Shown: positions 17,876-27,343, counted from the first letter of the stretch. The stretch is DNA of 64,000 bases from Muribaculaceae bacterium (GCA_023667285.1 JAMPAK010000001.1:1301024-1365023), one strand, 5' to 3'. Numbers and translations are program-made. Notes: a model not told the origin generated them from the letters alone.

Positions 17876-19291
17876 ATGAAACCCTTCATGGACGAAAACT
17901 TCCTGCTGCAGACAGAGACTGCACAGAAGTTATATCATGAGCATGCTGCAAAGATGCCCATCATCGACTATCACTGCCATCTTATCCCCAAGATGGTGGC
18001 TGATGACCACCGCTTCAAGTCGATAACCGAAATATGGCTTGGCGGCGACCACTACAAGTGGCGCGCCATGCGCTCAAACGGCGTTGACGAGCGATTCTGC
18101 ACCGGCACTGACACCACCGACTGGGAAAAATTCCAGAAGTGGGCAGAGACAGTCCCCTACACCTTCCGTAACCCACTCTACCACTGGACACACCTTGAGC
18201 TCAAGACAGCCTTTGGCATCGACAAACTTCTCAACCCTGAGACAGCCAAGGAAATCTTTGACGCCTGCAACGACAAGCTCCTCAACGACCCCAACATGAC
18301 CGCCCGTGGCCTCATGCGTCGCTACAACGTGGAGACCGTCTGCACCACAGACGATCCCGTCGATTCGCTGGAATATCACAAGCAGGTGCGCGACAGCGGC
18401 TTTGAGATCAAGATGCTCCCCACCTGGCGCCCCGACAAGGCTATGGCCGTCGAGGTTCCCGCAGAGTTCCGCGCATATGTCGAGAAGCTCGCTGAGGTTT
18501 CAGGCGTGGAGATCAACAAGTTCTCAGACATGATAGACGCTCTACAGAAGCGTCACGACTTCTTTGAGTCGATGGGTTGCCGCCTCTCTGACCATGGCAT
18601 CGAGGAGTTCTATGCCGACGACTACACCGACGCTGAGATCGAGGAGATCTTCAACAAGGTCTATGGCGGCAAGGAACTCACATCTGAGGAAATCCGCAAG
18701 TTCAAGAGCGCCATGCTCATCATATTCGGTGAGATGGACTACAACTCAGGCTGGACACAGCAGTTCCACTATGGAGCTATCCGCAACAACAACACTAAGA
18801 TGTTCAAGCTTCTCGGCCCCGACACCGGCTTCGACTCAATCGGCGAGTTCAACACCGCCAAGTCGTGTGCCCGCTATCTCGATAAGCTCAACACCCGCGG
18901 CAAGCTCACCAAGACTATCCTCTATAACCTCAACCCCTGTGCCAACGAGGTTATCGCCACCATGCTCGGCAACTTCCAGGACGGCACTATCCCCGGCAAG
19001 ATTCAGTTCGGTTCAGGATGGTGGTTCCTCGATCAGAAGGATGGCATGCAGAAGCAGATGAATGCCCTCTCGCTTCTCGGACTTCTCAGCCGCTTCGTGG
19101 GCATGCTCACTGACTCGCGCTCATTCCTCTCATATCCCCGTCACGAGTATTTCCGCCGCACACTCTGCAACCTTGTCGGCAACGACATCGAGAACGGTGA
19201 GATTCCCTACACCGGATATGAGGAGCAGCGTGTCAATCAGATGATTGAGGATATCTGCTACAACAACGCCAAGAACTACTTCAAATTCTGA
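17876..19291 (+). CDS. uxaC: Uronate isomerase
   Basis: This 471-residue amidohydrolase-fold enzyme isomerises D-galacturonate to D-tagaturonate (and glucuronate to fructuronate). The metal-binding IIDYHCHL motif has His33 and His35, and the C-terminal half has the family's WWFLDQKDGM and LTDSRSFLSYPRHEYFRR segments. Length matches the family (about 470). It catalyses the first step of the pathway although its gene is third of the three uxa genes. The transporter gene starts two bases after its stop, so the two are almost certainly translated from the same message. Confidence 0.96.
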   Translation: MKPFMDENFLLQTETAQKLYHEHAAKMPIIDYHCHLIPKMVADDHRFKSITEIWLGGDHYKWRAMRSNGVDERFCTGTDTTDWEKFQKWAETVPYTFRNPLYHWTHLELKTAFGIDKLLNPETAKEIFDACNDKLLNDPNMTARGLMRRYNVETVCTTDDPVDSLEYHKQVRDSGFEIKMLPTWRPDKAMAVEVPAEFRAYVEKLAEVSGVEINKFSDMIDALQKRHDFFESMGCRLSDHGIEEFYADDYTDAEIEEIFNKVYGGKELTSEEIRKFKSAMLIIFGEMDYNSGWTQQFHYGAIRNNNTKMFKLLGPDTGFDSIGEFNTAKSCARYLDKLNTRGKLTKTILYNLNPCANEVIATMLGNFQDGTIPGKIQFGSGWWFLDQKDGMQKQMNALSLLGLLSRFVGMLTDSRSFLSYPRHEYFRRTLCNLVGNDIENGEIPYTGYEEQRVNQMIEDICYNNAKNYFKF

Positions 19292-19293
19292 TT

Positions 19294-20796
19294 ATGGCTA
19301 CAGCGACATCACCTCTTGCAGCCGCCAATCAGAAAATGACCAGCTTCCGTTGGGTCATCTGCGCGCTTCTTTTCCTCGCTACGACCGTCAACTACATGGA
19401 CCGTCAGGTCCTCTCTCTCACGTGGAAGGAGTTCATCGCTCCGGAGTTCCACTGGACTGATGCCAACTATGGCCTCATCACCGCAGTCTTCTCTATCGTC
19501 TATGCTGTGGCCAACCTTCTGGCAGGCCGCTTCATCGACTGGATGGGCACAATGAAGGGCTATCTCTGGGCCATCGGTGTATGGTCTGCCGGCGCCTGCC
19601 TCCATGCAGTCTGCGGCATCGCCACTGAGCATTATATGGGTCTCACAGACGCTGCCGGCCTTGTCCAGGCCACAGGCGACACTGCTATGGCAATCGCCAC
19701 TGTCTCAGTCTACTTCTTCATTGCAGCCCGCACGGTGCTCGCCCTCGGAGAGGCCGGCAACTTCCCCGCTGCCATCAAGGTGACCGCCGAGTACTTCCCC
19801 AAGCGTGACCGTGCCTATGCGACCTCAATCTTCAATGCAGGTTCAGCAGTGGGCGCCCTCATTGCCCCCTTCACCATCGGCCCGCTCGCCAAGTATTTCC
19901 AGAGCATCGGCTGGGGCAACGGCTGGGAGATGGCATTCATCATCATCGGTGCCCTCGGCTTTGTATGGATGGGATTCTGGATTTTCCTCTACAAGAAGCC
20001 GGCCGAAAACCCCCGCGTGAACGCCGCCGAGCTTGCATACATCGAGCAGGATGACGATGCTCCCAATGAGACAGCCAAGGTGAAGGCCGAGATTGAAGAC
20101 TCAGAGACCAAGACCATCCCCTTCTTCCAGTGCTTCAAGTATCCGCAGACCTGGGCAGTGTTCTTCGGCAAGTTCCTCACCGACGGTGTGTGGTGGTTCT
20201 TCCTCTTCTGGACTCCCGCCTACATCAACGATGTGTTCAAACTCTCCACATCCTATGGCGAGGGTATGCTGATGATCTTTGTGCTTTATCTCATCACAAT
20301 GCTCTCAATCTATGGCGGCAAGCTCCCGTCAATCTTTATTGACAACGCCGCCAAGAAGGGTGTGAAGGTAGATGCTTACTCAGCACGCATGAAGGCCATG
20401 CTTATTTTCGCGGTCTTCCCCCTTCTTGCCCTCCTTGCACAGCCCCTGAGCCAGTACTCAATGTGGCTCCCCATCATCATCATCGGTATCGCGGGTGCAG
20501 CCCACCAGTCATGGTCGGCCAACATCTACTCCGTTGTCGGTGATATGTTCCCAAAATCAACCATCGCTACAATCATCGGTATCGGCGGCATGGCCGGCGG
20601 TATCGGTTCATTCCTCATCAACCTTGGTTCAGGCACCTTGTTTGACTATGCCGCACAGACCCAGATGTCGTTCATGAGCTTCACGGGTAAACCCGCCGGA
20701 TACTTCATCGTCTTCTGCATCTGTGGTGTGGCCTATCTCGTAGGCTGGTGCATCATGAAACTCCTTGTGCCCCGCTACAAGAAGATTGAAGCCTGA
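19294..20796 (+). CDS. exuT: MFS hexuronate transporter
   Basis: This 500-residue polytopic membrane protein has about twelve hydrophobic segments. TTVNYMDRQVLSL in the first helix is typical of the anion:cation symporter branch of the major facilitator family, which includes ExuT and UxuT. GEAGNFPAA and GMAGGIGSF are further family segments. It probably imports galacturonate or glucuronate across the inner membrane by proton symport. The two-base gap after uxaC and the terminator after it mark the end of the operon. It has longer loops than E. coli ExuT, notably a charged stretch near residues 255-275. The substrate is inferred from context. Confidence 0.88.
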   Translation: MATATSPLAAANQKMTSFRWVICALLFLATTVNYMDRQVLSLTWKEFIAPEFHWTDANYGLITAVFSIVYAVANLLAGRFIDWMGTMKGYLWAIGVWSAGACLHAVCGIATEHYMGLTDAAGLVQATGDTAMAIATVSVYFFIAARTVLALGEAGNFPAAIKVTAEYFPKRDRAYATSIFNAGSAVGALIAPFTIGPLAKYFQSIGWGNGWEMAFIIIGALGFVWMGFWIFLYKKPAENPRVNAAELAYIEQDDDAPNETAKVKAEIEDSETKTIPFFQCFKYPQTWAVFFGKFLTDGVWWFFLFWTPAYINDVFKLSTSYGEGMLMIFVLYLITMLSIYGGKLPSIFIDNAAKKGVKVDAYSARMKAMLIFAVFPLLALLAQPLSQYSMWLPIIIIGIAGAAHQSWSANIYSVVGDMFPKSTIATIIGIGGMAGGIGSFLINLGSGTLFDYAAQTQMSFMSFTGKPAGYFIVFCICGVAYLVGWCIMKLLVPRYKKIEA

Positions 20797-20825
20797 TTCC
20801 ATTGCATCTGACAGGAATTAGTACA

Positions 20826-20856
20826 GTCCCACCCCGCTCCGGGGCGGGACTTTTTG
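20826..20856 (+). terminator. Rho-independent terminator after the uxa-exuT operon
   Basis: GTCCCaCCCCG pairs with CGGGGcGGGAC around a three-base loop and is followed by TTTTT. It lies 29 bases after the exuT stop. Confidence 0.9.
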
Positions 20857-20884
20857 TCACTACAAGTGTCCATAAGTTAAAAAA

Positions 20885-20915
20885 TTGCCGACGAAGAAAA
20901 ATTTTACTAACTTTG
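20885..20915 (+). promoter_or_regulatory. Promoter of the PL4 gene
   Basis: TTG at 20885-20887 and TAACTTTG at 20908-20915 are separated by 20 bases. The start of the rhamnogalacturonan lyase is about 50 bases downstream. It follows directly on the terminator of the uxa operon. Confidence 0.65.
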
Positions 20916-20964
20916 ACCCACACAAACACCATGAAATCAATCTACAATCACATATCTTGACTGA

Positions 20965-22896
20965 ATGAAAAGACTTTTACCTATCGCGACACTCTTGCTC
21001 GCATCCATCACAGCGGGTGCTCAGGAGACAATGTCGGTCGAACTGAAATCTGACCGAAAATGCACCATGTCGAACGGCATCATCACCCTCAACATCAAGG
21101 CTGACGGCCAGGTTGAGAAGATGTATCATCCCGCCTATAACGACGGAGCCAAGAACGTCCTCTACAGCCTCTACTTCGACTATACCGCCAACAAGAACCG
21201 CACTCTCTCAGCCCAGAAAGCCGAGATTGTTAAGCAGACTGACGACTATATCGAGGTGCTTTACACCGGACGTACTGACGCCGTGCTCCCTCACTACAAG
21301 CAGGGCTACATCCTCCGCAAGGGTGAGAGCGGCCTCTACACATACATCATCGTCGACGGCAGTTCAGCCCACTATGGCTCGAGCGGTGTGGGCGACATCA
21401 AGGAGACACGTGTATGCACCCGACTGGCCAGCGACTTCCTCGACGGGTATGTCGACGATGTGATGCAGGGACAGATACCCGACTGCATAACCATGGCAAA
21501 CGTAGAGGCTAACGGAACAAGCAACCCCAACTACGTGCAGGATGCCACATATCGTCTCCCTGACGGGACAATATATACGAAATATAATTGGGCCCAGTTC
21601 GTGGACCGCGATGATTTCCACGGCCTAATGAACGGCAAGGTTGGTGTCTGGAATATCCCCGTGAGCTATGAATGGCTCAATGGTGGTCCCCTGCGCCAGG
21701 AACTCACAGTCCACGCCACAGGCAAGTCGCCCATCACCATCCAGATGCTTCAGGGCGAACACCTGGGTGCATCCTCTCAGAAATACAGCGACGGTGACAA
21801 GCAGATCTTCGGTCCGTTCTTCATCTATGTCAACTCAGGGGACACACGCGACGCCATGATTGCAGACGCGCGCGCAAAGGCTCAGGAACTCAAGGCCCAA
21901 TGGCCTTTCAAGTGGTTTGAGAACGAGGACTATCCCCTGGACCGCGCCACAGTCTCTGGCAAAATCAACGTCACCACGGGGCAGGGGAGCGCTGACCTTC
22001 AGGTGGTCCTGGCTGAGCCGGGCAGCAACATCCTCTCGCAGGGTGGCAAGTATATCTATTGGTCCAAGACAGATTCTGACGGCAATTTCGCAATCAAGAA
22101 TGTCCGCAAGGGCAACTATTCGCTCTATGCCTATGCCACAACCGGAACCATCACCGATGAACTAGAGAAGGATGGTGTAGTGGTCAACTCAGAGATGATC
22201 GACCTCGGCACAATCGACTGGGGTCCCGAGACATATGAAAACCTCCTATGGAACATAGGCGAGAACAACCGTCTGGCCGACGGATTTAACCGCAGCGACC
22301 TTCCCCGCGCCTATGAGTCGCGCGACGGTGTGCCTGCAACCCTCGAGTATGTCATCGGCCAAAGCGAGCCTTCCAAGGACTGGTATAACGCGCAGACCAC
22401 CAATGGCACATGGACTGTCAAGTTCAACCTAGACAAGGAGTATACAGGCGATGCCAAGTTTACAGCCTCAATAGCCGGAGTCTCAAACTCACCTAAGATC
22501 GCGGTGGCTGTCAACGGCTCTAAGATTGCCACATGGAGCCTCACAGATGACGGCTCACTGCGCCGCAGCGCCACTCAGGCGGGACGCCACCTGGTGAAAG
22601 GTGTGAAATTCTCTCCCTCACTCTTAAAGGTTGGTGAGAACACACTCACCCTCACTGCCTCCAACTGCAAGAGCGGCTCTGGTGTCCTCTATGACTGTGT
22701 CAAACTCGAGGCCGGCCCGTTGCTCGAAGCTGCCGGCATAGCTGAGGTCACTGCTGCCGATGAGAACGCGCCATATGAGATTTACTCCATCTCAGGCGTA
22801 AGGATAGGCACATTCGAGACCCTTGACGGTCTCAACCTCAACCGCGGCATCTATATCTATCGCCACGGTTCCAAGACCGCTAAGATACTCTTCTAA
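20965..22896 (+). CDS. PL4-like rhamnogalacturonan endolyase with type IX sorting domain
   Basis: The 643-residue secreted protein has a signal peptide (to about 19, TAGAQ). An N-terminal PL4 catalytic beta-sandwich spans roughly 20-320. A small fibronectin-like linker domain lies at about 330-405 (ATVSGKINVTTGQGSADLQV), and a carbohydrate-binding-type third domain at about 440-590 (YDCVKLEAG), the classic three-domain layout of rhamnogalacturonan lyases. It cleaves the RG-I backbone by beta-elimination, leaving the unsaturated ends that the GH105 domain upstream can remove. The last 50 residues (YEIYSISGVRIG ... GIYIYRHGSKTAKI) look like a type A C-terminal sorting domain of the type IX secretion system, so it is probably exported to the cell surface by that route. 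Confidence 0.85.
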   Translation: MKRLLPIATLLLASITAGAQETMSVELKSDRKCTMSNGIITLNIKADGQVEKMYHPAYNDGAKNVLYSLYFDYTANKNRTLSAQKAEIVKQTDDYIEVLYTGRTDAVLPHYKQGYILRKGESGLYTYIIVDGSSAHYGSSGVGDIKETRVCTRLASDFLDGYVDDVMQGQIPDCITMANVEANGTSNPNYVQDATYRLPDGTIYTKYNWAQFVDRDDFHGLMNGKVGVWNIPVSYEWLNGGPLRQELTVHATGKSPITIQMLQGEHLGASSQKYSDGDKQIFGPFFIYVNSGDTRDAMIADARAKAQELKAQWPFKWFENEDYPLDRATVSGKINVTTGQGSADLQVVLAEPGSNILSQGGKYIYWSKTDSDGNFAIKNVRKGNYSLYAYATTGTITDELEKDGVVVNSEMIDLGTIDWGPETYENLLWNIGENNRLADGFNRSDLPRAYESRDGVPATLEYVIGQSEPSKDWYNAQTTNGTWTVKFNLDKEYTGDAKFTASIAGVSNSPKIAVAVNGSKIATWSLTDDGSLRRSATQAGRHLVKGVKFSPSLLKVGENTLTLTASNCKSGSGVLYDCVKLEAGPLLEAAGIAEVTAADENAPYEIYSISGVRIGTFETLDGLNLNRGIYIYRHGSKTAKILF

Positions 22897-22950
22897 GGCC
22901 CCGAATTGTGCTTTTTTAGGTTAAAAATATTGTTTTTTCCTCATAAACGC

Positions 22951-22982
22951 TTGGCCATATCAAGGAAAAAGCATTAAATTTG
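22951..22982 (+). promoter_or_regulatory. Promoter of the ferredoxin gene
   Basis: TTG at 22951-22953 and TAAATTTG at 22975-22982 are about 21 bases apart. The ferredoxin ATG follows at 23037 after a leader of roughly 50 bases. Confidence 0.6.
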
Positions 22983-23036
22983 CAGAACTTTTCGCGACAA
23001 AAACATTTTTCCAACAACAAACTTATTTCAATAATC

Positions 23037-23210
23037 ATGGCTTACGTTATCTCAGACGCCTGCATCTCATGCGGCTCATGCGCAGAAGTTTGCCCCACAG
23101 AGTCTATCTCAGAGGGTGCAGAGCACTATGAAATCAACCCCGATACCTGCATTGACTGTGGTGCTTGCGCTGACCAGTGCCCCACCGAGGCTATCCACCC
23201 CGGAGAATAA
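23037..23210 (+). CDS. 2[4Fe-4S] ferredoxin
   Basis: This 57-residue protein is a small clostridial-type ferredoxin. It has two CxxCxxCxxxCP clusters, CISCGSCAEVCP and CIDCGACADQCP, which ligate two [4Fe-4S] centres. It is a low-potential soluble electron carrier. The start is ATG 23037, giving the standard MAYVI beginning; an in-frame upstream ATG at 22980 lies in the promoter -7 box and would add 19 residues with no counterpart in the family. It is monocistronic, with its own promoter and terminator, between the PL4 gene and gdhA. Confidence 0.95.
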   Translation: MAYVISDACISCGSCAEVCPTESISEGAEHYEINPDTCIDCGACADQCPTEAIHPGE

Positions 23211-23250
23211 TATCCGGATAGACGGCTGACCGCCGTCACTGAATCTACAC

Positions 23251-23304
23251 CAAGATTGGCTCCCCACGCCTCCCCTAGAGGCCGCCGGAGTCAATCTTGT
23301 TTTT
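23251..23304 (+). terminator. Rho-independent terminator of the ferredoxin gene
   Basis: CAAGATTG at 23251-23258 with an adjacent TCC pairs with GGA...CAATCTTG at 23287-23299, then TTTTT. A shorter hairpin (GACGGC/GCCGTC, 23221-23237) precedes it. Confidence 0.75.
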
Positions 23305-23351
23305 ATGTCCTAAAACACAAATTTTTCTTCTCCTCATTCAAAAAGAAGTAG

Positions 23352-23359
23352 TAAATTTG
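23352..23359 (+). promoter_or_regulatory. -7 box of gdhA
   Basis: TAAATTTG matches TAnnTTTG; no clear -33 TTG is present upstream. The gdhA ATG lies 83 bases downstream. Confidence 0.5.
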
Positions 23360-23442
23360 CAGTGTTAACTCCCCTCAGACGGGAGCCGACATCAAGAGCG
23401 TGACTCATAAACACAAACCATCATTTCTAAATTACCATAGCC

Positions 23443-24780
23443 ATGGATATAAACACAATTCTCAACAGCCTTGAGGCCAAACACCCGGGCGAAAAAGAGT
23501 ATCTTCAGGCTGTCAAGGAGGTCCTGATCTGCGTCGAGGATGTCTACAATCAGCATCCTGAGTTTGAAAAGGCCAAAATCATCGAGCGCATGGTCGAGCC
23601 TGACCGCATCGTCACATTCCGCGTCACATGGATTGATGACCGCGGCGAGGTCCAGAACAACATCGGCTATCGCGTCCAGTTCAACAATGCCATCGGCCCA
23701 TATAAGGGTGGCATCCGTTTCCATGCATCTGTCAATCTCTCAATCCTCAAGTTCCTTGGATTTGAGCAGACGTTCAAAAATGCCCTCACAACCCTCCCCA
23801 TGGGTGGTGCCAAGGGTGGCAGCGACTTCTCGCCCCGCGGCAAGAGCGATGCTGAGATCATGCGTTTCTGCCAGGCGTTCATCCTCTGCCTCTGGAAGAA
23901 CCTCGGTCCTGACCGCGACGTTCCCGCCGGCGATATAGGTGTGGGCGGCCGCGAGGTGGGCTACATGTATGGCATGTACAAGAAACTTGTCAATGAGTGT
24001 ACAGGCACCTTCACAGGCAAGGGCCTCGACTTCGGTGGCTCTCTCATCCGCCCCGAGGCCACAGGCTTTGGCGCTCTCTACTTTGTCCAGAGCATGCTTG
24101 CTGAGAAGAACGACAATATCAAGGGTAAGACAGTTGCCGTCTCAGGTTTCGGCAACGTGGCATGGGGCGCTACACTCAAGGCTACTGAACTTGGCGCCAA
24201 GGTAGTAACTATCTCAGGGCCTGACGGATATATCTATGACCCCGAGGGTGTCTCAGGCGAGAAAATCGACTATATGCTCTATCTCCGCGCCACAGGTGAG
24301 GACATAGTGGCTCCCTATGCAGAGCGTTTCCCGGAGGCTACATTCTTCCCCGGCCGCAAGCCTTGGGAGCAGAAGGTCGACATTGCCCTTCCCTGCGCTA
24401 CACAGAACGAGGTCGACGGCGAGGACGCCAAGATGCTCGTGGCAAACGGCGTCGAGCTCGTGGCCGAAGTCTCAAACATGGGTTGCACACCCGAGGCCAT
24501 AGATACTTTCCTTGCCTCGAAGACCACATATGCTCCAGGCAAGGCTGTCAATGCCGGCGGTGTGGCTACCTCAGGCCTTGAGATGAGCCAGAATGCCGAG
24601 CATCTCCAGTGGAGCGCAGAGGAGGTTGACAACCGCCTACATGAAATCATGCGCAACATCCACACTCAGTGTGTGAAGCATGGCACAGAGCCTGACGGCT
24701 ATATCAATTACATGAAGGGCGCTAATATCGCCGGATTCATGAAGGTTGCCAACGCCATGATGGGCCAGGGCATCATCTGA
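23443..24780 (+). CDS. gdhA: NADP-type glutamate dehydrogenase
   Basis: This 445-residue enzyme interconverts 2-oxoglutarate plus ammonia and glutamate. Family blocks are clear: YKGGIRFH near 87-94, LPMGGAKGGSDF near 120-131 with the catalytic Lys, and a Rossmann segment VAVSGFGNVAWG near 230-241. Length and sequence match the hexameric short form, which is usually NADP(H)-dependent and assimilatory. It sits between pectin genes but has its own promoter and terminator, so it is probably a neighbour rather than a member of the pectin regulon. Confidence 0.95.
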   Translation: MDINTILNSLEAKHPGEKEYLQAVKEVLICVEDVYNQHPEFEKAKIIERMVEPDRIVTFRVTWIDDRGEVQNNIGYRVQFNNAIGPYKGGIRFHASVNLSILKFLGFEQTFKNALTTLPMGGAKGGSDFSPRGKSDAEIMRFCQAFILCLWKNLGPDRDVPAGDIGVGGREVGYMYGMYKKLVNECTGTFTGKGLDFGGSLIRPEATGFGALYFVQSMLAEKNDNIKGKTVAVSGFGNVAWGATLKATELGAKVVTISGPDGYIYDPEGVSGEKIDYMLYLRATGEDIVAPYAERFPEATFFPGRKPWEQKVDIALPCATQNEVDGEDAKMLVANGVELVAEVSNMGCTPEAIDTFLASKTTYAPGKAVNAGGVATSGLEMSQNAEHLQWSAEEVDNRLHEIMRNIHTQCVKHGTEPDGYINYMKGANIAGFMKVANAMMGQGII

Positions 24781-24812
24781 TAATATTACGTTTCATAAAG
24801 ACTCATTCCACG

Positions 24813-24845
24813 GCTCCGGGTCACATAGATTTGACCCGGGGCTTT
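24813..24845 (+). terminator. Rho-independent terminator of gdhA
   Basis: GCTCCGGGTCA pairs with TGACCCGGGGC (one G-T pair) around an eight-base loop and is followed by TTTT. It starts 33 bases after the gdhA stop. Confidence 0.85.
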
Positions 24846-24862
24846 TCATCATATCATAATCC

Positions 24863-27343
24863 ATGAGACTTTCCCATCTCCTGCTTCTGTTTCTGCCTTT
24901 GATGGCCGTCAGCGCTGACCTGAGGGAAACATTCACTACTCCGCATGACTCCACTAGGACAAAGGTGTGGTGGTTTCACGGTGAGACCATCACCACACGC
25001 GAGGGAATTGATGCTGACCTTCAGGCGTTTCGCGATAAAGGTGTGGGAGGTGTGGTTTTCTATGACCAAATTCACGGCATTGGTGTCGGAGCGTTCTCCT
25101 CAATGTCGCCGGAGTGGTGGGAGATGTTGAAATACGCTGCAGCCGGAGCCAAGAAGCTGGGCTTGTCATTTGAGGTGGCCGTGGGAAACGGATATGTTAC
25201 CGGTGGCCCATGGATTACCCCTGAGCTCTCCATGAAGAAGACCGCCATGTTGGACACCATTGTCTCCCTCGATTCACCCTCTGATTTCAAAGTTGATTTC
25301 CCCGATGCTCCTGCAGACTTCAACACGATTGCAACCGTCATATTCCCTGACTCTGACGAATATTCGCCTCTCAGCATGGTTCCCGAAAAGGTGTTCATAT
25401 CTTCCAATGACACCATCATCACTTTCGATGCCACAACGACGGTGGACGTCCGTGGCATATCTTATGACATAAGCCCTCGCGGGAAAGGCTCGACAGGCTC
25501 GATGAACATACCAGGACCTCCGCGTGAGCGTTATTTCGGAGCTAAATATGTGGAATATCCCTCGCCAGGCGAACTGGAATACAGCACCGACGGGAAGACC
25601 TGGGCCACAGCCACGCATCTTCTGCCTGTCGAGAGCAACATTGGCCACAAGAGCCGCCGACGCACTATCAGTTTTCCAGGAGTCTCAGCTCGTCATTTCA
25701 GACTCCGCATCCACGACTGGGACGGGAATGACCCAGAATACAAGCGGATGTTCATAGAGAATGTCGTGCTCCATCGACGCGATATCGTGGACAACATCGA
25801 GGTAAAGACCGGACTCAGGACAGAGGTCACTTATCCCTCAGTCACAGGGGGTGAGGCCGGGGTAATTGCCGCCTCGAAGATACGAGATATCTCTGCAGAC
25901 AGTACTCTCCGGCTGCAGCCCGGCTCATGGCACATTGTGCGCCTCGGTTGGGTGCCCACAGGTGCCAGAACCAAACATGGCAGGCGCAATCTCCTCGGAC
26001 GTGAGGCCGATGTCATGTCCGAGATTGCCGCATCGACACATTACGACCATTATTTCAAAGCCATCCTTGACACACTCTCAGCCGCAGGCACACCTCCGGC
26101 CGGGATGGTGATGGATAGCCACGAAGCAGGGATACAAAACTGGACGAAGGGGTTAGACACTCTATACACAGCCTGTAGCGGTCGTGATTTCACCTCACTT
26201 GTCCCTGCATTCGCCGGGGTCATTGTGGACTCACGCATCGACACAGACAGCAGGCTTCGGGATTTCCGCCGGCTCATCTCCCAAACCATAAGTGACCGAT
26301 ATTACGGCACACTCGCCTCCCGCTGTGTTGCTGACGGCGTGGAGTTCACATCACAGTCCATGCTCAATATAGCCGCTGACAATATCCTCAACCGCAGCAA
26401 TCCCTCAAAACCACAAGGTGAATTCTGGGCCTATCAGACAGACGGCAACTACGATTGCCTGGATGCCGCCTCTTCGGCTCATCTCTATGGCCACAACATA
26501 GCGTCGGCCGAGGCTTTCACTGACACTCCTTACTCCAGCACATGGGATGAGTTGCTCCGGATTGCAAACATCGCTTATTGCCGCGGCATCAATGAGTTTG
26601 TGGTCTGTGCTTCATCTTATCAGCCATGGATGGACCATCCCTATGACGATTCAGCGAGCTCGCACCCATACGTCTTCCACCGTTTCCACCCCGAATGGGA
26701 ATCCTCCGGCCCGTTCTGGGACTATCAGGCCCGGTGTGCCTCCATGCTCCGCCAGGGTGTCCCGGTCGTCGACCTGTGTGTTTATATCGGAGAGGAGCCA
26801 CCATTGAAGACCCTGGCATACAAGCTTCCCGTCATTCCTCAAGGCCACAACTTTGATGTCTTTACCCTCGATGCTCTTCTCAATCGCATGCATGCCGACA
26901 ACGGGGAGGTCGCCGTGGATGGAGGCATGAGATACAAAGCTGTCATTGTCCAGGACCGCACATATGTCTCCCCCGAGGCTGAGGACGCACTGCTCACGCT
27001 TGAGAGGGAGGGTGTCCCGGTTGTGTGGTGCAATAAGGGTGAGACACCGTCAGAGCGTCTGCCACTGCTTGGGGTTAAGCCTGACATAGAGGTGTCAAGC
27101 AACGGAGAGCCTGATGACACCACGCTCTTCTTCCATCGCTCACTTCCTGAGGCCGATGTCTACTTCATCTACAATCACAGCCACAGTCCCCTTGACTCAC
27201 CCCTCTCTCTCCGCACCGGCTCCACGAGGATGGAGAGGTGGAATCCGGCAGACGGCACTATGACGCCACTCTACGTCTCCGCTCCTGGTTCCACACAACT
27301 CACTCTCTCACCCCACGAGGCCGCGTTCGTAGTGGCTTTCTGA
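24863..27343 (+). CDS. GH106-like alpha-L-rhamnosidase
   Basis: The 826-residue secreted protein has a signal peptide (to about 18, AVSA). The N-terminal barrel carries KVWWFHGETITTREGIDADL and GVGGVVFYDQ, then ITPELSMKK, VMDSHEAGIQNW, GHNIASAEAF and NEFVVCASSYQPW, all characteristic of GH106. The family releases L-rhamnose from RG-I or RG-II fragments, which fits the PL4 lyase nearby. At 826 residues it is shorter than typical GH106 enzymes of about 1,000 or more; the C-terminal part after about 750 is small, and no extra binding module is evident. It begins 18 bases after the gdhA terminator. A TAGATTTG motif lies inside that terminator's loop, so its own promoter is uncertain. Confidence 0.8.
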   Translation: MRLSHLLLLFLPLMAVSADLRETFTTPHDSTRTKVWWFHGETITTREGIDADLQAFRDKGVGGVVFYDQIHGIGVGAFSSMSPEWWEMLKYAAAGAKKLGLSFEVAVGNGYVTGGPWITPELSMKKTAMLDTIVSLDSPSDFKVDFPDAPADFNTIATVIFPDSDEYSPLSMVPEKVFISSNDTIITFDATTTVDVRGISYDISPRGKGSTGSMNIPGPPRERYFGAKYVEYPSPGELEYSTDGKTWATATHLLPVESNIGHKSRRRTISFPGVSARHFRLRIHDWDGNDPEYKRMFIENVVLHRRDIVDNIEVKTGLRTEVTYPSVTGGEAGVIAASKIRDISADSTLRLQPGSWHIVRLGWVPTGARTKHGRRNLLGREADVMSEIAASTHYDHYFKAILDTLSAAGTPPAGMVMDSHEAGIQNWTKGLDTLYTACSGRDFTSLVPAFAGVIVDSRIDTDSRLRDFRRLISQTISDRYYGTLASRCVADGVEFTSQSMLNIAADNILNRSNPSKPQGEFWAYQTDGNYDCLDAASSAHLYGHNIASAEAFTDTPYSSTWDELLRIANIAYCRGINEFVVCASSYQPWMDHPYDDSASSHPYVFHRFHPEWESSGPFWDYQARCASMLRQGVPVVDLCVYIGEEPPLKTLAYKLPVIPQGHNFDVFTLDALLNRMHADNGEVAVDGGMRYKAVIVQDRTYVSPEAEDALLTLEREGVPVVWCNKGETPSERLPLLGVKPDIEVSSNGEPDDTTLFFHRSLPEADVYFIYNHSHSPLDSPLSLRTGSTRMERWNPADGTMTPLYVSAPGSTQLTLSPHEAAFVVAF

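Noticed and set aside
24826-24833. TAGATTTG as a promoter for the GH106 gene
   Set aside because: It lies within the loop of the gdhA terminator and has no -33 TTG; I treat it as a possible coincidence.
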